NCBI RefSeq assembly: GCF_002078875.1
Contig: NC_034414.1
Location: forward strand, 20,920,765-20,984,764
Length of the DNA: 64,000 nucleotides
From: Numida meleagris
Taxonomy: Eukaryota; Chordata; Aves; Galliformes; Numididae
Direction of reading: 5' to 3'
Shown here: positions 12,758 through 25,400 of the stretch, in pieces
Layout: each line of letters begins with the position of its first letter
Position numbering within the stretch: position 1 is the first letter of the stretch
The notes under the pieces: model-generated
Databases searched by the model: none
What the model was told of the DNA's origin: nothing
What the model saw: only the letters and a program-made list of their open reading frames with translations
Translations under genes and position numbers: made by a program

Positions 12758-14450
12758 ATCATGAGAAAGTAATACAGAAATTTTGCAGTGTTGGAATGGG
12801 AAGACAGACTATCTTGACTCTACAACCTGTCTGCCTTATTCTGAACTCAGAAAATGAGGACATCCAGCAGGTAATTTTTTCTTTTTTTTTTTTACTGCTC
12901 TACCTCTCTTACAAGGTCAACAATCATACTTTTTGATAGATATTTTTCCTGGCTTGTTCAGAAAGACTTCAGTGATAGATAGATACAGTCTGATATTTCA
13001 GTCTCTCTATCATAAAGTGATACACAATATTAAACTTTAAAAAACTCACTAGAGCCTGAATGCACTACATATCTGGTCCACTGTCAATAAGGACCACTCC
13101 TTTCCACCAATTTTCCACATGCAGGAAACTCATCTTTCCTCTATTTCCATGTATGCAGTTCTTTTCAATGATAAGTGTCTCAATTTTTTTTTCTCAAATG
13201 CTTGTTTCCTAGACCTTTCTCAACATTGCCATTAAATAGTGTATTAAGTCTGGCTAGGCAGGAGTTAGTTTTCTTCACAGCAGCTCGTATGATGCTGTGT
13301 TTCAGATGTGTGATCAAAACAATGCCAGTAACACATTTATGTTATAGTTGTTGGGGAACAGTTTGCACAGCATCAAGGCACTCTCTGTTTTTCATTCTGC
13401 CCTCCACAGAGAACAGACTGAGGAATGTGCAAGACGATGGGAGGGGTCAAAGCCAGGTAGATGTCCCAAAACAATGACAGAGATATTCCACCCCATAAAA
13501 CATAATACTCAGACATAAAATGGGGGGAAAAAGGGTGTTCAGGGAGGTTAGCCACCTTCCACTCAGGAACCAGATGGGCATCAGTCTTCTCATGGTAGAT
13601 GGTTAGTGACTGTCTTTTTCCCCTCCTCTCCTTTCTCTCTTCCTTCACTTCTCCTTCTCTTAGTAAATAATTTTTTAGCTCAGCCCACAAATTTTCTTAC
13701 TCCTATACTTCCTTTCCTTACCACAATTATTTTTAAGTAATATTTGCAAACTAGAAGTTAAAATTTTGTAAAAGCCAACTCACAAATCAAAGGCTTGTTT
13801 GAGAACTGTAATATTCAAAAACTTGAATTCGCATCCTAGGCTTGCATTTGGAAATTCTTCAGTTTCCTACTGAATAACAGATTTTTTTTTAAACTACTTG
13901 AATGGATCACTTAATTTGGTTGGGGTTCAGTTCCACCTCCTCAGCACTGAATATGCTCTCACTTCAAATAAACTTTTTAAAACAAACATTTTAAAGATTT
14001 CTCTTGGTTTGGCTAATGTGGTAGTGTTAACATGACAGAGGGTTGTATTTTTTTTTAAACTGAGGAAAGCTTTTCTAATGCTATTAGAAAAGTTATTCTA
14101 AGTCTTACATTTTCTCAGCTTTTATATAAAATTAAACTAATCTGCAGAGTTTTAAAGCTCTGTGAGTCATAGCTAATTGCAAATGCACATTCACTTTCAG
14201 AAGATTTAGTCCAAATACAACCCTCACACAATGAGACATTCACTTAAGTTCATAGCAGCTTTGTTTCATATTCAAACAGATTTCTATGGAAAATATTCAT
14301 ATTAAATTCATTTACACAAACAAAAAAAAATAAGAAGGATTAATAATCTCAGTGAAAAGCATTGGAATTTTGAAGTATAAAAACATCTGTTTGAGAATTT
14401 GCTATTTTTAGGACTCTCTACTTGCTCTTTAATTTGAACACCGAAGCAAA

Positions 14451-14985
14451 GATCTTTATCATCTTCGTGGCCCTCTGCCAGGCTCCTTTTGGGAGATCCC
14501 AGTCTTTTTTGGACTGGGGAGCCCAGAACTGGACACAGTAGACTAAATGTGGCCTCACCAGGGCAGAGCAGAGGGTTAGGATCACCTGACTTGACCTGCT
14601 GGCCACAGTCTTTTTAATGAATCTCAGGATACCACTGACATTCTTGGCCACAAGAGCACACTGCTGGCTCATGGCCAACCTGTTGTCCACCAGAACACCC
14701 AGGTTCTTCTCCACAGAGCTCCTTTCCAGCAGGTCAGCCCCTAAGCTGCACTGATGCAAGTGGTTATTCCTCCCCAGTTGTTGGACTGTACATGTGTTCT
14801 TGTTAAACACCATCAGGTTCTTCCCTGCCCAATTCTCCAGTTTGTCCAGGTCTTGCTAAATGGTAGCACAGCCTTCCAGTGTGTCAATCACTCCTCCCAG
14901 CTTTGTACCATCAGCAAACTTGCTGAGGGTATTCCCTATCCCTTCATTGACATCACTGATAAAGATGTTGAACAAGATTTCCTAC
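14451..14985 (-). mobile_element. CR1 LINE reverse-transcriptase fragment, both ends missing
   Basis: The minus strand encodes the palm and thumb part of CR1 ORF2 reverse transcriptase. In order it shows LFNIFISDV, the catalytic box as FADG (the family has FADD, so the second aspartate is lost), [12 protein letters not shown], an in-frame TAG stop, QDLDKLENWAGKNL, VFNKN, EKNLGVLVD, MSQQCALVAK and LVRPHLVYCVQFWAP. The part after the stop is open for 131 codons (14418-14813). The fragment stops after the RATKMIK region and lacks the last ~100 codons and the 3' UTR, which is unusual because CR1 copies normally keep their 3' end. It cannot encode an active enzyme. Confidence 0.92.
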
Positions 14986-17223
14986 TGATAAGTCAGAAGC
15001 AGGATACATGTCAAATAAGCCCTACATCCAGATTATTTTTATGTAAAACTGTTTAATGTAAAGATTATAAATTATTAGATTTTATTTAGTAACAAATAAA
15101 CTTGTGGCATACATAGAACATCTGAGTAGGCAAAAAATATTCAAGTCTTTCACAACTAGGTGCTTTCTGAAGTTCTACATTAGTTTTGAATTTTTACAAC
15201 TTACGGCACATAAATGTCATTCTGACTTTTTTCACAATCCATTTATGCATGTTTAGCATGACTGAGTAAATGCCTAAGCATCTAACTTTCAAGGCTTTCT
15301 TTGATCTTGTATGTACATTGCTCCTTGTCAGAAGTATTGTGTTTAGATTTCACTGAAGTGTACTGTGACAAGAATAACCAGAAACAAACTACAACCAAAT
15401 CTTGCTACAGAACAACAATCTCCATAAAGCATGAAACATTTCTACAAGCAAGTCAGAAAAAAAAAATTGCCATCTCTGGACGCATTCTCCAACTCCTTGA
15501 AAATCACCCTTAAGTATACAAAATAAGCAGAGAGAAACTTCAGGATAAGCTTATTCCAACGATGGAATAAGGAGCTATACACAAAATTCTGTTGTTGTTA
15601 AACTCACCTATAAACTAGGTAACTCGGCATTTTTTTCTCCTCTAGCAATGATTAAGAAATATAATAACCCTATACCATGGAGACATTAATATTGTTTTCA
15701 TGATCAGTATTGATTTTAAAAATAATAGGAGAATTGAAGCTGCATTATTTAGTTGGAGGGAGTTTCATTATGAAATAGCTGAGGTATTCCAGAGGATCTA
15801 AATAATTAATCAATAAATGCAGTTGGTTTCATAGATAGCTGTCTAAAACATTTGATAATCACTCCAGTATTTTTAGTTAAATATGTTGTCAGACATTTTG
15901 TTTTATTATTTAGCTTATAAACAATAAGGAAACACAGTAAAAAGGATCAAAAAAGATTTGAAATTTTTCCACATTTACAAAGAAACAAAAGGCATTAGAT
16001 TCTAGCAAGAGCTGAAATAAAATGCATCGTGGAATGGACTGAAAGTAGAATATTTTCCTCTATTCAATACTCAAAGCAATTCAGCATTAAAATACAATTT
16101 TTGTTTCTACGCTTTCATGCATGAAAACGTATGTTAGTCACTCATCATTAAAAGCACAGATGGCAGACCACCACTGAGTAGTTTTGTTAAACTTTGCAAA
16201 ATAGATCTCAGAATACATTAATGATAACTAAAATAAAATATATTTGAGTTCATTGGGTCACAAAGAGCTGAATAAACATGTTGATACACCCTTGGCACTA
16301 TTGAGAAATGGGTTTTGGCCTACTTGAGATCTCCCATATGTCTTGCAAGTCCAGTTACTGAGGTAGGATAATCATTAAATTTGCATAAATAAATATGACA
16401 TGAATAGGAGAATCTGCTTAGGTAGTGACAGAGATGACAGTAGGTCACGTTCTGACAATTTCAATGGAAACAATCTAGACAGAAATTGCATGAGCCTTGT
16501 AAGTCTTGTATTAAAATCCACAACATAAGTCTCTAATACCTAGTACAATAATTAAAAAAAAAAAAAAAAGAGAGAATAACGCCATCAAAAACTGCACAAA
16601 ACTACCACAAATGTACTAGAGAAGAAAAGAGAAATAATTTCAGCTGGTATTCTATGAATTAAAAATGAAGAATACCCAATAAATAATATGATTAATATTA
16701 ACTCATTTAATGATCACTTTGAGGTCTGACCAGTTCTCAGGTGTCCCTCTTGGAAGCTTGTTCATACTACAAACTTTTTTCTGTTTCTCCCTCAAAAACT
16801 GAATAATCTGACAAGTAAATTGTTTGCAATTCATGGTTTGCAGAATATTATGTACTGTGTTGCAATGAAAATACATTATAACAGTATTGTTGCATTATTG
16901 ACCTTTTAGTGCTTGTTTGATCTGTGTCCCAGTAGTAGAAACTCTGTAGTTCTAAAGGAAGTAAAGCTGCAGTACCTTCTACAAGAAAAAGAAGTTATGG
17001 CTCATTGTATGGTCACAGTTCCATTCTGGGTAGTTAAATTCCTCTAAAAACCTATATATAACCTGTATTAGTTAAATCCTCCCCATCCTACTCCACCTTT
17101 ACTTTTCTTTCTTTATTTCTTTTTCCTCTGACCCAAAATTCTTTACAAAAGGAATCAGCTAGAAAGCAGAGGTGAATTCTTACATTCATCTGAATATAAC
17201 TTTGTCTATTATATTTTCAAGAG
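14986..17223. other. A+T-rich non-coding DNA
   Basis: Nothing is recognised. A pure A run of about 18 bases lies near 16554-16570, and a pyrimidine-rich stretch lies near 17080-17130. Confidence 0.6.
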
Positions 17224-17498
17224 ATATAATTCAGAGCTACGGCCTCAAGTTGCACCAGGGGAGATTTAGGCTGGACATTAGGAAATTCTACTTTTCTGAA
17301 AGAGTGGTCAGGCTCTGGAATGGGCTGTCCAGGGAGGTGGTTGAGTCACCATCCCTGGAGGTGTTCAAGAAACATTTAGATACAGCATTGAGAGACACGG
17401 TTTAGTGGGGTTATTGGTGGTAGGTGGATGGTTGGACTGCATGATCTTGTAGGTCTTTTCCAACCTAGCTAATTCTATGATTCTATTCTATGATTCTA
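17224..17498 (+). mobile_element. CR1 LINE, well-preserved 3' end
   Basis: This is a 5'-truncated CR1 with its complete 3' terminus. The first ~180 bp encode the ORF2 C-terminus in one uninterrupted frame: SYGLKLHQGRFRLDIRKFYF, SERVVRLWNGLSREVVESPS, LEVFKKHLDTALRDTV, then a TAG stop ending at 17405. About 90 bp of 3' UTR follows, with GGATGGTTGGACTGCATGAT and TCTTTTCCAACC, and then imperfect ATTCTATG repeats ending near 17498. The intact frame and complete tail make it the youngest-looking CR1 in the window. The exact 5' edge is uncertain by about 10 bp. Confidence 0.95.
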
Positions 17499-20400
17499 CC
17501 TGTACATATTATATGTAATAGGCAAGAAGAAAATTACCATATGACTTGAACACTTTGCAAATCTTTTATAAATAAGCAACAGCTTGGGATCACACATCAT
17601 TATCTAATTAAATTTAAAGTCATAAATATTTCAAAGACCCCAGGGTACTGCTTTGATTTTCTGTTGCACAGATTAGTATTTACTTCCTGTTGGTAGTGTA
17701 TACACTTTCAAACACCAGACCACTGTCAAGTGCTGGCCAGAAATATGTTGAGGACAGACATGGTAGCCTTGAGATATAGATTCAGAGCTATTGCAAAGAT
17801 CTTACTGCAGAAACTCAGGAAATGTATTTAATTATGTTCTCTTCTCTTTGCATGTTTGGATCATAAAACTAATGATGTGCTATTTGTTTATTCAATTACT
17901 ATTTGTTCATTTTTGTAGTGAAAAATTTTTCACTATCGGGGGAAAGCATTTTCAATTTAGCAAGCCAAAAAATCTTAATTTTTTGCAAAATAAAAATGAA
18001 AATATTTTTGGGGGGAGAATTATTTTAGCAAAAGTTCTGAAAAAGAAAAACTTGGCAGAGAACAACTAAGAATTAAAAATGGAAAAGCTATGTAGTTTTA
18101 CAAATGAAGATCAACACATCAACAAAAAAAAAAGCCATTTACTGACTTCAAAAACAAATTTCATGTCAAAAATTTGAAAATAAACAACCAGAATTATTAA
18201 AATTAAAACATTTTAAAATGTAAGCAATCTTGTTTAAATAATCAGTATTGTCTCCCAACTAACTTCTGCAGTTCTTTTAAATGGAAAAATATTAATTTTC
18301 CTAGCATTCTTGAATGATTGATTACGCTGTTTTCAATGATGTAGAAGTACTTTTGCAACACTTTTCGGAAAACTATAAATAATATTATTAAAAGGAGAAG
18401 TGAAATTTTAGACTACAGCAACATGATAAATACTCCAGCATTAACGGTTTTCTGAGAACTATCATTACAGAGGGAGCAATAATACAAGATCTTGATTTTT
18501 TTTTTCCTATGTTCATATAATTTATGAGTAGCCTAAAGTATTACTGACTTATCCAAATATATGCACATAAACTAGGTTTTTGTAGTTGTTTGTAATTATC
18601 CTTTAAATTACATATGTTAACATATGTACAGTTTTGGTCACCATAACCACAACTGTTCAACTAGCAATACTCAGAAATATCAAACAGCTAATGCCATAAA
18701 TCTTGTGTCTAGAAGATCTCAAGTTGAAACCACAGAAATATCTTCAAACTTTTATTAAGGTCAAAAAGACAATTAAATATTTCAACTATTTAAACAAATA
18801 TTGTTTCCAGAAAATTTCCAAGACAGGATAGATTTACTTGGAGAGTTTTTGAGGACTAGACAACCCAATATCTAATGCTACACAAGTTGAAAGGCATCTG
18901 GCTTGGACATATTTTTGTATGATTGTTAGCCATGGATTTAAACCAAGATTCTCCCAGTGAGATTAAACGGCTTAACAGCCAGATGCTGCAGAGCAGTATC
19001 TGGCATATGTAGGGGTGATAAAGTTACCAACTTTGAAGTGAACAGGAAAGACGGCAAATGTTCACCATCATTACAATCAAAACAGCAGAATGTATAGGTA
19101 GTGTGTGGCTTAAAGCAAGAATAAATACCAACTGGAACATGGACACCTAGACTATATAGGATACATATGATACTCAGTTATTCTGTTTTCAATTAATCAA
19201 ATTTATACAAGTGTAATCTGGAAAGTAAGCTGACTTCTCTGCAGTCCACTTAGGAAGATCAGTAATTTCTTCTTGTTCTGAAAATCTTGGGAGTTAGTAC
19301 TCAAATTTTAGTCAGAAGTATTTAAACCAAGCAAGGAAGTTGATACTTTTCATCTCATAGACCAGCAACATTGAAACAAGACATGGAAAATGGCCCAAGC
19401 TTATAGAAGTATTAATAAATTGGTCAAAATTATAGCATTTAATGGAAAATATTCAATTTTCTTGTAATTCTGATGAGATCTGCCTGGTACAATGTCTCAG
19501 ACAGAAAGATTCCTCCAGATTTCCAAGATCAATGGCTACAGGACATGAATAGGCAAGTTACTTTTGAGACACTGCTATATTTATTTCTGCAGGAAACAAA
19601 AATATTTTATTTGCACTGTGAAGCAGTTTTTCTGATCCAATTTTTGGTATAGATAAGTGATATGAATGATGACCTGATCATTTTGTACTAAATAATGCAA
19701 CTTGTAAAAAGTGCTGATTATTTAGTTAGGTTGTATAGAAATCAATTAAAAATGAATCTACAAACAGTATTTCTGGGAGAATGTTCCCAAATCTTCTAAC
19801 AAAATATCCGGCAACTGAAAACTACCCACAGGCAACAACCCATCCATTATTCTATTATTTTCTTCATAATAATTAGTCTTAATTCATCCGCAGCAACTAG
19901 GATAGCACCTGTTATTCCCCTTACAATTACAGCACTAATGCTTTTCTCTCAAGCAGTTTACAATACAGATTGGCAGGCCAACAACCATGATTTGATAGTT
20001 GAGAGTATGTTACTATATGCATTGCTGTAGTATTAGCAGTATAGAAAAGCCTTTGCTAATAAACTAGTGAGAGAGGATGGTTTATCTACCCCAGCAAGAA
20101 CACGGCATTCTTTAATATATATATATGAAATAAATTAGTAGATTTATCTTACCTTTCAAGGGAAGGATGCCTGTGTCATGGGCAACATCAAGTTGCATGG
20201 CCTAGCATTTTTTTGAAGTGATACAAACACTGTGACACCCATAGAGAAAAAGGTTACAGTTCAACTCCAAGAAGCGGTCCCTCTGGAGCCCTCTTTTCAG
20301 GGTTTACTGAATGTCAGTAGCTTTTGTTGTTCCTGTCTGCCAGGCTTGTGCTACAGATAGACAGCAGGATTTCAGCATACAGTTTGGCTCTATCTGCTTC

Positions 20401-22304
20401 TAAATTCAATTAAAAATGCCCATGGCATTTCTCTGCTAGGAAAGGAACATTTAGCACTGCCACAGACACACATTCCGAGAAGTCATTTCAAGACACCAGA
20501 GTGCTTTTTAAAATCTTTGCTGTGTATGCATGAATACTAGAGTCCATAAGTACCTGCACACAGTCACTATTAGAAAAAGTTACTGATGACCTCAAATACA
20601 CTGACCTAGAGGTGACAACAGAAACAAAACAATGCTTACAGCTGCTTTTGATTACAGTTCATCTATTCTGACAGAACACCTCCAGCCATGCTCAAATTTC
20701 ACACAAAACAAACTTGTCCTTCTAAGTTTGAGGTTTATTTTCCCTACACATATCACACTAATTCAAAACAGACCATCACAGCACTATGATCCACTTTGTC
20801 CAGTGAAGATTTTCCAAGAACATATAACTAATCTGATATGCTATTTCAACTCCAAATCCCACCTTGTCACTTCAACATTATTGACATATACACTAATCCG
20901 TGGTTATACCAACCTTTATTTTTTGAGACATACAAAAAGCCTCACAACCACTGGAGCATTAACAAGGACGTTCTCTTTGTCCACATATCAGCTATACCTC
21001 ATATTTGCAGAAGAAAAGCACCATTTTAGGTCATCTACAGATTCCTCATGCAAATTAATTATCATAATTTTCTAAATCATAATGAACAAATTACAACAAA
21101 GTTTTGAAATGTAGCTGAAACGGAATTCTTTACCCCATGTGAATAATCAGTATATCTTGCAAACACAAATAAAAAGCTTCCAAGGAAGTGCAGCTTTTCT
21201 TTTACTGAATACTCTCATCATTGCCCCCATTTTACTCTTACGTTACTTCATTTTCACTCCTCAGTCAAGCACAAGCAATATCTTCACTGTAGGTTTAGTT
21301 TATTTCAGAGCTCCTTGTTGAGATAACAGTAGTAAAACTGAAATTCTGATTGTATAAACAGAAGCTGTTTAAGATTTATCCAAACTCTGCCTTCATTTAC
21401 TCTCAAGAGAACTTCATAGGAACCAAATCATTTTCACAGTGTAAATAACAGCAGATTTTTCCATTCTGAAGTAATTTTAATTGGCAACAGAACTTATTAT
21501 TCAGTCTTTAAGACAGAAATAAAGACAAAAAATAACCCAATCTACCAAAACTCTTCCCTTCATACCTTAAACTCACTGGGAAACAAGACAGTTTATGTGA
21601 GAAATATATTTTTTTAACCCCTTAGAAGGTATTTTTCCATTTACATTCATAACCATCAGTCCTGGTAGATTAGGTGCTATCTGATGGTGGCTGTTTAGTA
21701 GCTTTCATAAAAGCAGTGGTGATGTCAAATTCATGATTTCCATAGAATTTTTAGAGGTATCTGCTTTTAGCTGATTCAGAAAAGAAGACAGTGACTGGTT
21801 GGGTCACAACTCACCCACTGAATGTGATTCCTTCTGACTCAGTTATTTCAGTAGAGAAGGAAGCTTTCTTCAGCTTCTAGTTTTTAAAATATCTGCTATG
21901 ACTCATATGAAGAAAGAAGAAATAGAAAACAACAATGAGAGAAGTACTTGAAAATATGGAGGGTATTGAAAGGGAAATAATAGTATATAAAACCTTTTTC
22001 ATATTTCTTGCAAGAAAGATATATTTATGGTCTGAGTTTATTCAGGTCTTAATAGACAATTCTTACTAATCACCATGTTTAAACACAAAATTGAAAACAA
22101 ATCTTACAAAATTTCCCTGACAGTCAATCAAAATTCAAGTAATTTTTTCTATCTTGGAAAAAAACCCACACTGCTAAAGAAAGATTATTAAGTAGAGACA
22201 AGTCTTAAAAGATAACTGAGTCTTGGTAATCTTTCTAATTAGTCTATCCTTCCTCCTTATTTACATAGTCCCAGAAGGATGTTCAAATAAATGAAGACCA
22301 CTGT
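17499..22304. other. A+T-rich non-coding DNA
   Basis: No gene or mobile element is recognised. A 147-codon open frame at 20632-21075 (+) has no recognisable motif and is within chance expectation. A small TA run lies near 20117-20127. Confidence 0.6.
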
Positions 22305-22400
22305 ATCATAGAATCATAGATTATCCCAGGTTGGAAGGGACCCATAGAGATCATCAAGTTCAGTTCCTGGCTCTACACAGGACCAGATCACATAGCAAGT
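22305..22400 (-). mobile_element. CR1 LINE 3' end fragment
   Basis: The plus strand begins ATCATAGAATCATAGATTAT, followed by CCAGGTTGGAAGGGACCCAT and AGAGATCATCAAGTTCAGTT, which is the reverse complement of a CR1 3' UTR and its terminal repeats. CTGGCTCTACACAGGACCAG continues the match. Homology becomes unclear after about 22400 and may extend somewhat further. Confidence 0.88.
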
Positions 22401-25400
22401 TCTAGAAAAATTCCACCAACCCTCCATTATTTAGTGTATAATCACTACTTGTGGAAGCTAGTACTGAAGGCTGTGGCTATGCTGGAGGCACCTGGCTATG
22501 TTCCTGACTGCACTCAGAACAGAGAATTACTGAAAATGTTTTAAATTCACTTACCATGTCCTTCACCTGTTAGAACTATCCAGGTGTTATTCTGGTTCCT
22601 GTCATAAATCAAAGCTAGAAAGGTTGTATGATTTTTCAGCGGTTGACAACAGAAACAAAGTCAGGGTGGACAGCTGATTTGTAACAGGATGCTACCAAGA
22701 ACACCTTTTTTTTTTTTCCTACAAATATGCTGGTATCAAGATGAGAAAAAAGCAAGAATTACTTTCTGATATGAATAACTCATTTGGTTATAAATGCATG
22801 ACTTTATTTAAAAGAAGGGTGGAAGTAAACTTTTAGACCTGAAGCCTGACACTTCATGTCTTCCTGTCCCACTGCAATTAGGCATGAAGCTCACATAAGA
22901 GTTTGGAGCGACATCACTGGCACATGCTCACACGTCTGGGGAATGTGGGTCTAAAGAAAAGGGGAATCAGTTAACTCATTTATATCAATCCCTTTCTGCC
23001 TCCTACTCTGTTTCTGAATACCACCTGCCACAGATTTGAGAGACAGTCTGTGTTCAGCTTTCAACAACTGCCTGACCTTTCCTCTAAGCGTATTAGCCTA
23101 CAGCAGATCCAGCCTCAGCAGCCTTTTGGGGCCATGGACTGTGTTGAGTTTTATCAGACCGTCAGTGTTCTGAGCCCCAGGCATATTCTTCAGTGCTGCT
23201 CTTCTTACCACAAAGTAATTACCTGGCCTTTCTTTGTGCTGGTTGGAATTCACAGGTGGAACTCACTGGAAAGGTTAAGGAGTCAAAAAAATCAAATTAG
23301 AACTTATTTTCAGTTAGTTTTCCTGCCTTCATACCAGCTAGAGTCAGCAACTTAATAAGTCTGATAGGCAACCTGACTGTGACTATCAGATGGTCAAGGG
23401 ATCACCTGCATGTTTGTCAAAATGCTAAATTTTAGGGAAGCATGTTCTCTGGATATTAAGGTACATGGGCTAGAGACAGATGTCTGAAATGACACAGGAA
23501 ACACTGGTGTGGGAGGATTTTTTGTATAAGAACTAGAGACATTTCTCTCTATGCAGAGTGGCTGATGACTATTAATGTTAAACACTATTTCATGTTGAGT
23601 TTTAGTAAGGCGAAGAAGCACTTGATAAACAAACAAACAAAAAAAAGACAACACTTCTCTGAAGAGCTGATTTATATGCTCTCAAAATGACAGTATTTGA
23701 GTAACTAGCTAAAGGAGCATAGTCCAGAAGTCCTGGAACACACCACACCTCTTCAAAATGTTTGTGTAGATTATTCTCTCAGAATTTTATTGTGGTTCAA
23801 TTTCTAATAATTCCTTTTAGTGGATGAAGATACTGTGCAATTATTTACAATAACACATAGTCCTTTCTTTCATCTCTACTGATATCTTTTTTTCATCAAG
23901 TATTAGCCAAGACAACAATTACTTATAAGGTATACTCATTTCTATTTTTCCATAAGGGGCTCCTTATAAGCTTGATACATGAGTATGACTAAGATTTCAA
24001 ATGATATAACAATACGTATGTTATATTAATGACTAAGGTGAGGAGATTAATTTATGAAAGCTCTCTGGAATAAAACATCTGATCATATGTATCATTTTTT
24101 TAAATTTCTCCATTGTTACTTATAGACCATATGTAGTAATTCACACACAGTCTGTGTGTATATATATTCATATCTATATATTGTGAAGTGTATGGAGAAT
24201 TACTAGCACAATACATAACTAGTCTCCCATTCATGCAAAAAAAAAAAAAAGCCAACTTGACTACTGACGTGAGTACACTAAAAGTTCACTATTATCAGAT
24301 TTTTCCTCTTAAGCAGATCTTTTCTAAAAATAAGCTATTAAAATATTATTTTCTTTAAAAATTAAGTTCTCCTCCCCCCTCCTCTGCAGTATGCACATCA
24401 TTGGAATAAGTTATGTACATTTAAGAATGTGTCTGTGCTATATAAGTAAATAATTTTAATTTGGCCACCTGCTGTAGACAATTCTTCAGTATAATACATC
24501 TCCAAAGCCATACTCAGGCTTACACTCAGCGGCATTAGGGAAGATATCAAACAAAAGTTTATGAGGGCAGCAGATGTTCATTCCTGCTGTTTGATGGTGG
24601 AGACATCTGAAACTTTGGTCTTTTACCACTAACAAATCCAAGAAGAGCCACAAGAGCAGCATGCAAACCTTCTGCAATCACACAATTATCAAAAGAATTT
24701 ATGTGCAGGCAATTCTAGGAGATTCTGTATTAATTTATTCCTCTTTGTTACATTTCTTTTCCTTGCTTCTGAACAAAATTCAGAACTGACCTATTGGTCA
24801 AGCTTACTTTAAGAAAACTAAACACCCAACACTATGTAAAATTTTTTGAGTTGACAGGTATCTATAAGTTTGGAGAGTTCTTGCTATAATATATTTTCAA
24901 CAACAACAAAGTGTTTTCTCATCTATTTACTCTTGTTGGACATAAAGTTTACTGAGTAGAATGGTTCCCTCCATTCATGTTAATTTTTTTTTTTTGGAAA
25001 TGTTTACATCCATATCCTTTTCTCAGATTCAATAGCTGGCATCAGACAATTTTATCTCTGCTTTATAGGAAAAAATATAGGATCAAAATATTCAAGTACC
25101 TAAATGTTTCATATGCCTACGTTCTGTTTTCTAGACAATCTAATTGATTGCCAGTGGGTCTTTGGCTTCTACTCAAGTAATTAATTTCTAATTATGAGGC
25201 TTAGGCTCCTAAGACACATAAGAACCTTTAGCAAGTTTCTATTAAAGGTTCATGAATAATTGCGTTCACAAAGATTAGATGAACAATTATGTGACAGATA
25301 CACTAGGGGATGAAAAGTTATTAGCACCATTTGCTTTTAGTTGTCAGCTGGTGCATCTCTATCCTCATCTCTGAATCATTATTTCCATACAAAACAATTC

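Larger units (their letters stand above)
9712..14450. other. A+T-rich non-coding DNA with microsatellites
   Basis: No gene is recognised. The longest open frame in the window lies here (10318-10809, 163 codons on +). It begins with low-complexity CA/TA-rich codons and has no recognisable domain, so I treat it as chance. Two A+T microsatellites at 12.4 and 12.7 kb are listed separately. A pyrimidine-rich run lies at about 13610-13660. Confidence 0.6.

Noticed and set aside
20632..21075. 147-codon open frame on +
   Set aside because: No motif or family recognised, and its length is within chance expectation.
23050..23355. 101-codon frame starting at GTG
   Set aside because: No ATG start, no splice context and no recognised domain.
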